A stretch of DNA of 64,000 nt from Boesenbergia rotunda (taxonomy: Eukaryota; Streptophyta; Magnoliopsida; Zingiberales; Zingiberaceae). The notes under the pieces are model-generated. The model was not told the DNA's origin, did no database searches, and saw only the letters and a list, made by a program, of their open reading frames with translations. The DNA lies in NCBI GenBank assembly GCA_024364735.1, contig JAGFNQ010000887.1, positions 497,569 to 561,568 on the forward strand, in the 5' to 3' direction. The position numbers were made by a program, and so were the translations under genes. Shown here one piece after another: positions 56,673 through 64,000 of this stretch; the first letter of the stretch is position 1; every line of letters begins with the position of its first letter.

Positions 56673-58276
56673 TGTAGGACCGGTGCCGTCGATAGAGGGG
56701 GGGGTGAATATCGACCGTTAAAATCTTTCGGAGAAACTTTCGGATCTTCGTTCTAGATTCAGAGTTAGTAGCACCGGAAAACACACAGAACGAAGAAAAC
56801 AATAATACAGTGACACAGCGGGATTATTTACTTGGTTCCCAACCCCCCAGGGTCAGTACGTCCAAGGCCTATGTACTCGGCGTGAGTCCACTATTGGTCT
56901 CCTTTCCGGAATTTCCGGAGGCAGAGAAAACCCGTCTTACAGTGTACAATTACACGCAATAATATAGAAAAATTAAGTACGGTAATTAACAAAATGCAAA
57001 CCAACAAGACAAGGATGAAGCTCGGCCAATCTGGACCTCCGAAGTGCCGCGCACCTCCTCCTGGAGCCTCCCGGTCGTAGAGCCTCGTTTCTAGCGCGTT
57101 GTCGTCGGTCGGAATGATCAGAACAGTACTTGGAAGTCGTGTATGAAGCAGAGGGGTCGAAGCCCCTTATATAAGCCTCCTGGGGGCGCCCCGGACGCTG
57201 GGGGCGCCCCGGAAGACTCGGTCAACTCTTATCCTTGCGCCTACCTCGCCGCGGGTGATAAGAACATTGACCAGGGCGCCCCGGATGCTCCGGGCGCCCC
57301 CGTGGAGCCTTATCCTGTGTTCTGGCTTCGAAACAGCAAAACAGCTACTAATCCGGGCGCCCCGGACGCTCCGGGCGCCCCGGTTGACACCTGTTCTGCA
57401 TACACCACGAAACTGCTTCTTTAAGCTTTACCTGGGGGCGCCCCCACTGCTGGGGGCGCCCTGGTTGCATGGGGGCACCCCCAACACTGGGGGCGCCCTG
57501 GTTAGGGCCTCCAGCAGGCTGCCACATCTTCCAATCTTGGTACCTGCAAGATATACAACCACAAAGCATAGATACATATAATAGTGGTCTTAAGGACTTG
57601 GTTCGGACTTCGGGTTTGCACGAAACCCTAGGTCAAACCGGCACGAGTTCCTATCCCCGAGAACTCGCCCTTCACCTACTCCTTTCAGGAGATGGTTGCC
57701 ACCCAGTCCTTCGGATGGACTTTTGCTTAGCCTTCGATTACTCCGGATCTCGAGACGCCCGTACCCCGACCCGTCTCTACTCCTGTCCTTAGTCATCGCT
57801 CAGCTAAGTTGCTCAGTCCCTTGAACCAAGACTCATTACCTAGCAATCCTTCGCCAGGTGCCTAGCAGTCCTTCGCCAGGTCTTCATTCCCTAGCAGCCC
57901 TTCGCTAGGTCTTAGGTTACGATACCTAGCAGCCCTTCACTAGGTGCCTAGCAGCCCGTCGCTAGGTCTTTAGGTTATGATACCTAGCAGCCCTTCGCTA
58001 GGTGCTTAGCAGCCCTTCGCTAGGTCTTTAGGTTACGATACCTAGCAGCCCTTCGCTAGGTCTTTAGGTTATGATACCTAGCAGCCCTTCGCTAGGTGCC
58101 TAGCAGCCCTTCGCTAGGTCTTTAGGTTTCGATGCCTAGATTAACTAGGACTTTTCCTCAGCTTTGGTTACTTTACTTTTTCTCCCCTTTGTCTATTCAT
58201 TGTATACTGACTTAAGTGTATTGTCAAACATTAAAACACTTAAAGAGGAATATCATTGATGCAACTTGCACCAACA
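56673..58276 (-). repeat. 3' LTR (LTR A) of element 3
   Basis: 1,604 bp. Holds a GGGGCGCCCC-rich block (57,180-57,500) and a tandem array of CCTAGCAGCCCTTCGCTAGG units (57,840-58,130). Ends GCACCAACA. Confidence 0.87.
57840..58130. repeat. Tandem hairpin repeat in LTR A
   Basis: About ten copies of CCTAGCAGCCCTTCGCTAGG or close variants, spaced by GTCTTTAGGTTACGATA or TGC. Each unit's ends CCTAG/CTAGG pair to form a short hairpin. Confidence 0.85.
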
Positions 58277-60600
58277 ATCTCCCCCTTTTTGATGTTTGAC
58301 AATAACCTAAGTTAGATTGGTTTAAGGGGCTAACTTACCATCCTTGGGGTAAAAATGAAAAAAAAACTGATATAGGTTTTGAAACTACATTTTTGATCTT
58401 CGGGGAAAATTTTTTCTAACTTATGCACACATCTCTCCCCCTTTGTCATACATCAAAAATAAAATACTTGCACCAACATTAAAAACTTTGGTTCTTTTTG
58501 AAAATACTTAGTGCAAAATATTTGAACGCAATATATTGCAAAAAAAAATTATGTAATTTTTGAAAATATAAGTACCTTTGAAAATATATTGAATTTTTGA
58601 ATAATTAAGTACTTTTGGAAAGAATGTTATTTTGAATAATTAAGTACTGTATTCTTTTGAAAGAATGTTATTTTAGAAAATATAAATTTTATGCCTATTT
58701 TGCAAATACTAACTGTTTTTCGAAAATAAGTGTTTTATGAAACATAATATTTTTCAAGGTCAAGTAAATATTAGTAGAATTTTGAAAAAAAATGATAGTA
58801 CTTTTGAAATAATATTTGGCTTTGAAAGACATAAGTACTTTTGAAAACATAATATTTGACTTTATTTGGTTAATTTTCCAGTCTGACACTATCCTGGGAA
58901 CCCTTGTTGACTACAAGGACATTTTCCTAAGTGTCCTGGAAGTTTTCCAACCCAAGTAAATATTATATAAAAAATTTCATAAGTCACAGAATAATAGGAT
59001 GTAAGTTAATTTTGAAAAATATAAAGATTCTAAAGTGATATTACTTGATTTGGTTTATCTTCTAGTCTGACACAATCATAGGAAACATTGTTGACTACAA
59101 GGACATTTTCCTAAGTGTCCTGGAAGATTTTCCAAACTCAAGATATTATTTAGAAAAAACAGATGAATTTTTGAAAATAATAGTATTTTTTTTTGAAAAT
59201 TGATACTATTTTGAAAGAATACTTATGTTTTCAATAGGATTTGAAAATACCGCGCATGAAAACATTTGATATATTTAATAATTCTTTTAATTTGATCTCC
59301 CCTTAAACTTGACCTAGTCCTGGGAAGCTTGTTGACCACAAGTACTCTTCCTCTAAGTCTTAAGGGTTGATTCAAATTAAGGAAGTTATTTAACAATTAA
59401 TTTAACAAAATTGTTTCAGAAGTTTGATTTAGACTCCCCCTAAATCTGACACGTCCTAGGAGTCCATGTAGATTATGAAGTGGACTTTCCTCTGTGTCTT
59501 TAGGGTTTATCAAAATCAAACAAGACAGGTAATTTTACAACATAAATCTCCTTTTTTTTCGAAAAACACATGTGATAACGATTTAAAGCTTAATTTTCGA
59601 AAAGTATTTTCAAATAATAGTAATTTTTTTAAAGTGCAAATTTTTGAATGAAAAGTACTCCCCCTGTACCCGATACCGTTTGACTCTATCTAAGTGCCTT
59701 AAGGAACTTTAGTGTTGTCCTAAGAGGCTTGTGTCTAATTGAGTGAATCAAACAAATTTTTGAAAAGATATATTTTTGAAAAATGTATAATATATATAAT
59801 CAATCAGACAAGCATGAATTCCATAAAAACATTATTATGTTGAAGCACTATTTTGAAAATATATTTTTATGAAAATATTCTAATAATTTTGAGAAACAAT
59901 TTTGAAAAATATTTTTCAATTCATTAGTCCTTAACATCTCACCCATTTTAGATGTATCAATACAACAAGCATGGTTGCCTTATAGATGTATTGTGAGATG
60001 CTTGATTCATTTTTCTTAATCTATTAATTCTAAGATTTAATTGAAGCTTGTGTTAGATTTGAATTTAACAAAGAATAATTTGAATTTGAAATTCAAAAAT
60101 TGGCTTCCAGGTCTTGGCGAGGCACTAGGCCTTCTTTGGCCGTAGCCTTATGGGATCATCCACCCTTTCCTTGACAAAGACGTTTAATGAAGTTTCATTT
60201 TTAAAATTAATCTTTGAAAAAGTTCTGGTCTAACTAGTTTGGGTTTTGGATCGGTAGCTTCGGCTAGTTTCACCAGTCTAAAGAGACCAAGTGAACTTGA
60301 TCTTATTAGAATTGACTTCCCTAACGTACTATCATCTCACCGCCACCCAATACTAGGTTGATCAAGTTTCAATTATTCTTTTCCTATAGCCGTTCTAATA
60401 TATGCATAAAATTTAAATATGCATGACATGTCATATATTTTAAAAGAATAGTAAATGCATGTCATGGCAGTTATGCATGAGTCAAACAAGTCAAATAATT
60501 TTATTTAAGTTTCTAAAATGTATCAAATTCCCGATTTGATACATGTCGAGTGAACCCGCGAATATGTCAACCCACTTTGACATATTTAATGTTATTAATT
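58277..60600 (-). other. Non-coding interior of element 3
   Basis: AT-rich without open frames. A unit of about 65 bp (TCTGACACTATCCTGGGAAC, GTTGACTACAAGGACATTTT, CCTAAGTGTCC) recurs, increasingly diverged, near 58,881, 59,071, 59,300, 59,445 and 59,665. Confidence 0.65.
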
Positions 60601-60639
60601 TTAATTGTTACACTTTGGGTAAAATTTTATTTTAGTTTG

Positions 60640-61690
60640 AGTTTAAGTTATTTAAGATTTTAGTTGGATTCAGGTTAATTACGAATTAATTGAGGTTGAA
60701 TTAATTAGAAATTAATTGATTATTATTAAACTTAAATTAAGTGAAGTTTTAATTTGGATTCAACTTAATTTTACTTTGAATTAAATTGATTTAATTAAGA
60801 TTTAATTTAGGTTTAATTTGAATTTAATTGAATTATTTGAATTAATTCGAATTTAATTGAATTATTTGAATTAATTCGAATTTAATTGAACTTAATTCAA
60901 TTATTTGAATTAATTAATTCGAATTTAATTAAGATTTAGTTAAAATTTAATTAGGATTTAATTAAGATTTAATTTGAATTTAATTAATATTTAATTTGAA
61001 TTTAATTAATATTTAATTTGAATTTAATTAAGATTTATTTGAATTTAATTAAGATTTAATTTGAATTTTATTAAGATTTAATTTGAATTTAATTAATATT
61101 TAATTTGAATTTAATTAATATTTAATTTGAATTTAATTAAGATTTAAGTTGAATTTAATTAATATTTAATTTGAATTTAATCAAGATTTAATTTGAATTT
61201 AATTAATATTTAATTTGAATTTAATTAAGATTTAATTTGAATTTAATTAATATTTAATTTGAATTTAATTTGTATTTAATTTGAATTTAATTAATATTTA
61301 ATTTGAATTTAATTAATATTTAATTTTAATTTAATTAATATTTAATTTGAGTTTAATTAATATTTAATTTGAATTTAATTAATATTTAATTTGAATTTAA
61401 TTAATATTTAATTTGAAATTTATTAAGATTTAATTTGAATTTTATTAAGATTTAATTTGAATTTTATTAAGATTTAATTTGAATTTAATTAATATTTAAT
61501 TTGAAATTAATTAAGATTTAATTTGAAATTAATTAAGATTTAATTTGAAATTAATTTAGATTTAATTTGAAATTAATTAAGATTTAATTTGAAATTAATT
61601 AAGATTTAATTTTAAATTAATTTAAGTTTTAATTTGAAATTAATTTAATTTCGAATTAGGATTTAATTTAATTTAATTTGAATTTTTTTT
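60640..61690. repeat. AATTTAATTTGAATTT minisatellite, about 1 kb
   Basis: Long array of roughly 22-24-bp units mixing AATTTAATT, TGAATTTAATT and AATATTTAATT, practically free of C. It lies inside element 3, downstream (on the element's strand) of the acidic ORF. Confidence 0.9.
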
Positions 61691-61822
61691 TAGGTTATAA
61701 TGATTAATTAATAATTATGGGTTTAAATTCATCATTTTCATTATTTCAAAAATTTCTTCTTCATCTTTATCTTTCTTTTCAAGTTTTTCTAATAATTTTG
61801 ATTTATTTGAATTTTTGTAATT

Positions 61823-62437
61823 TTAATTGATTATGACCTTTATCTTAGAAAATTCTATCTCCTCCTCAAGATTAGATTTTTCAATATTCTCACAGTAAGT
61901 GGAGTAAATTGGGCCACTAATTAATGTTTTGTAATAATCTTCAATATTATCTATATTTAAATTATTATCTAGAAGAAAATTATCTTCATTATCCTTGGAA
62001 TTATCCTCAGATATATTTTCAATATTTTCCAGACATTCAGAATTAATCTCTAGATTATCCTTAGAATTAATTTCTGGATTATCTTTAAGATTTTCATATT
62101 CAGATTCAGATTTGTACAATGGATTTTCAAATTTGAATCTGTAATTATCTATAGAATTTTCAGATTTAGAATTATCCTTAAGATTTTTGAATTCAGATTT
62201 ATCCTTAGGATTTTCAAATTTGAATTCGAATTTATCCTTAGGATTTTTGAATTCGAATTCGGGATTAATTTCAGATTTAAAACTAGAATTAATTGTATCA
62301 TTATCTGTAGAATTATAAGAGTTTATTTTAGATTTAATATCAGAATTAATTTTAGTAATTATTGAATTGGTATTAATAATTAAATAGTTAATTTTGGATA
62401 TTTTAATCATATCCGTATTTTCTAATTTTTCATGCAA
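61823..62437 (-). CDS. Acidic, Asn/Lys/Glu-rich repeat ORF of element 3, 204 aa
   Basis: Open frame from ATG 62,437 to a stop at 61,823. Not a known domain. Its middle is a run of degenerate repeats (FEFKNPKDKFEFKFENPKD, SEFKNLKDN, YRFKFENPLYKSESEYENL), and its end is strongly acidic (ENISEDNSKDNEDN). The composition follows the AT-rich DNA beneath it, so it may be a minisatellite that happens to stay open or a diverged acidic gag tail. It starts 27 nt after the mini-gag stop, in another frame. Confidence 0.4.
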   Translation of the reverse strand: MHEKLENTDMIKISKINYLIINTNSIITKINSDIKSKINSYNSTDNDTINSSFKSEINPEFEFKNPKDKFEFKFENPKDKSEFKNLKDNSKSENSIDNYRFKFENPLYKSESEYENLKDNPEINSKDNLEINSECLENIENISEDNSKDNEDNFLLDNNLNIDNIEDYYKTLISGPIYSTYCENIEKSNLEEEIEFSKIKVIIN

Positions 62438-62463
62438 AATATTTAATCTACAATGCAGTAAAT

Positions 62464-62745
62464 TTAATTTTTCAAAAAATTAACTGAATTATCTAAAGAC
62501 AGTGCAGGAAATTGTAAGACTTTTGGAATGTAAATCTTACGTACCTTCGCCGGACACTTGTTTTTGTAGTGTCCGTACTTCTCGCATTTGAAGCATCGTA
62601 CGTGATCTTTGTTTTTCCGGACTCCTGGCGCTGGTACCTCCTTTGCCGCCGGTGACGAACGATTCTTACGAGTAGGGCACTGATTTTTGTAGTGCCCTCT
62701 CTCCCTGCACTTGAAACAAATAATATGCAATTTAAAATTGGACAT
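62464..62745 (-). CDS. Mini-gag of element 3: two CCHC zinc knuckles, 93 aa
   Basis: ATG at 62,745 only about 90 nt after the primer-binding site; TAA at 62,464-62,466. Two intact nucleocapsid knuckles, CFKCRERGHYKNQC and CFKCEKYGHYKNKC (C-x2-C-x4-H-x4-C), joined by a basic/proline linker. The capsid (UBN2) part present in elements 1 and 2 is missing, so this looks like a nucleocapsid-only gag. A nucleic-acid-binding protein is the natural prediction; whether it is made is unknown. Confidence 0.6.
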   Translation of the reverse strand: MSNFKLHIICFKCRERGHYKNQCPTRKNRSSPAAKEVPAPGVRKNKDHVRCFKCEKYGHYKNKCPAKVRKIYIPKVLQFPALSLDNSVNFLKN

Positions 62746-62834
62746 TTTAAACTAAAAATACCTGATTCACCCCTGGGCTCCCCCTCAACTCCTGGCGTCG
62801 TTGCTCCGTCGGCGGTTAGTCCGGTGAAGAGCGG

Positions 62835-62850
62835 CTCGGCTCTGATACCA
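62835..62850 (-). other. Primer-binding site of element 3
   Basis: TGGTATCAGAGCCGAG on the minus strand, two bases from LTR B; matches initiator-Met tRNA. Confidence 0.9.
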
Positions 62851-62852
62851 AT

Positions 62853-64000
62853 TGTAGGACCGGTGCCGTCGATAGAGGGGGGGTGAATATCGACCGTTAA
62901 AATCTTTCGGAGAAACTTTCGGATCTTCGTTCTAGATTCAGAGTTAGTAGCACCGGAAAACACACAGAACGAAGAAAACAATAATACAGTGACACAGCGG
63001 GATTATTTACTTGGTTCCCAACCCCCCAGGGTCAGTACGTCCAAGGCCTATGTACTCGGCGTGAGTCCACTATTGGTCTCCTTTCCGGAATTTCCGGAGG
63101 CTGAGAAAACCCGTCTTACAGTGTACAATTACACGCAATAATATAGAAAAATTAAGTACGGTAATTAACAAAATGCAAACTAACAAGACAAGGATGAAGC
63201 TCGGCCAATCTGGACCTCCGAAGTGCCGCGCACCTCCTCCTGGAGCCTCCCGGTCGTAGAACCTCGTTTCTAGCGCGTTGTCGTCGGTCGGAATGATCAG
63301 AACAGTACTTGGAAGTCGTGTATGAAGCAGAGGGGTCGAAGCCCCTTATATAGGCCTCCTGGGGGCACCCCGGACGCTGGGGCGCCCCGGAAGACTCGGT
63401 CAACTCTTATCCTTGCGCCTACCTCGCCGCGAGTGATAAGAACATTGACCAGGGCGCCCCGGATGCTCCGGGCGCCCCCGTGGAGCCTTATCCTGTGTTC
63501 TGGCTTCGAAACAGCAAAACAGCTACTAATCCGGGCGCCCCGGTTGACACCTGTTCTGCATACACCACGAAACTGCTTCTTTAAGCTTTACCTGGGGGCG
63601 CCCCCACTGCTGGGGGCGCCCTGGTTGCATGGGGGCGCCCCCAACACTGGGGGCGCCCTGGTTAGGGCCTCCAGCAGGCTGCCACATCTTCCAATCTTGG
63701 TACCTGCAAGATATACAACCACAAAGCATAGATACATATAATAGTGATCTTAAGGACTTGGTTCGGACTTCGGGTTTGCACGAAACCCTAGGTTAAACCG
63801 GCACGAGTTCCTATCCCCGAGAACTCGCCCTTCACCTACTCCTTTCAGGAGATGGTTGTCACCCAGTCCTTCGGATGGACTTTTGCTTAGCCTTCGATTA
63901 CTCCGGATCTCGAGACGCCCGTACCCCGACCCGTCTCTACTCCTGTCCTTAGTCATCGCTCAGCTAAGTTGCTCAGTCCCTTGGACCAAGACTCATTACC
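62853..64000 (-). repeat. 5' LTR (LTR B) of element 3, cut by window end
   Basis: Aligns with LTR A from its first base to the window end. By comparison it should extend about 440-460 bp further. It lacks one GGACGCTCCGGGCGCCCC unit (18 bp) present in LTR A. Confidence 0.87.

Larger units (their letters stand above)
56673..64000 (-). mobile_element. Young Copia-like element 3 with mini-gag, truncated by window edge
   Basis: LTR A (56,673-58,276) and LTR B (62,853 to beyond 64,000) both start TGTAGGACCGGTGCCGTCG. Primer site TGGTATCAGAGCCGAG at 62,850-62,835 and polypurine tract CATCAAAAAGGGGGAGAT next to LTR A, both on the minus strand. The left flank is CTTCC; its partner lies outside. Over about 1.15 kb the LTRs differ by roughly a dozen substitutions, mostly transitions, plus an 18-bp deletion, so insertion is recent. 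The interior has a two-knuckle gag piece, an acidic ORF and long non-coding repeats, but no pol. Confidence 0.85.

Noticed and set aside
57143..57796. Pro/Gly/Ala-rich frames in the LTRs of element 3
   Set aside because: By-products of GGGGCGCCCC palindromes; open on both strands and repeated at 63,152-63,956.
57840..58130. CRISPR-like array
   Set aside because: Spacers are themselves repeated, the host is a plant nucleus, and the array lies inside an LTR.

Overview
The window is nuclear DNA of a flowering plant. It holds spliced genes with GT-AG introns, plant-type LTR retrotransposons primed by initiator-Met tRNA, an Au-family SINE, CACTA, hAT and Harbinger-type elements, and long AT-rich spacers. 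The element mix suggests a monocot, possibly Zingiberales, but the species cannot be fixed from sequence alone. Most of the window is transposable element (TE) sequence; three genes are credible.

Region 1 (1-33,100, minus strand) is one gene. It encodes the calcium-signalling kinase CIPK24/SOS2 of the Salt Overly Sensitive pathway. I reconstruct 13 coding exons (413 codons, every junction in phase 0) from the ATG at 32,450 down to 660. The last exon must lie left of base 1. Its introns are loaded with repeats. Intron 3 (12,909-30,953, about 18 kb) carries a nested stack: Ty3-type remnants, two complete gag-only Copia-like elements (16,652-20,782 with a perfect GGATC target duplication; 21,982-28,144), an LTR-like block, and RTE LINE fragments. 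Other introns hold an Au SINE with a 12-bp target duplication (5,252-5,417), an RTE LINE piece, and a small inverted-repeat element.

Region 2 (33,100-43,100) is the intergenic part. It holds a Tourist-like MITE (33,842-34,425), a GC-rich repeat family present twice in the same orientation (34,771-37,440 and 41,880-42,530), and a solo LTR with a perfect GTAAC duplication inside the first copy. It also has a small hydrophobic-protein gene (38,305-38,508, minus), a hAT-type MITE (39,604-40,027) and a secreted six-cysteine Ole e 6-like peptide gene with TATA box and G-box (40,342-40,551, minus).

Region 3 (43,100-56,672) holds LTR fragments, a complete small CACTA element (46,762-48,274, GCT duplication) with a Harbinger-type MITE nested in it, and a decayed L1-type LINE on the minus strand (50,769-56,672).

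Region 4 (56,673-64,000) is a young Copia-like element on the minus strand, cut by the window edge, that landed in the LINE's ORF1. Its LTRs are packed with palindromic arrays. Its only recognisable coding part is a two-zinc-knuckle mini-gag, followed by an acidic repeat ORF and about 1 kb of AT-rich minisatellite. No reverse transcriptase or integrase was recognised in any of the three Copia-like elements. They share the same PBS and polypurine tract, so they look like parasites of an autonomous partner elsewhere.
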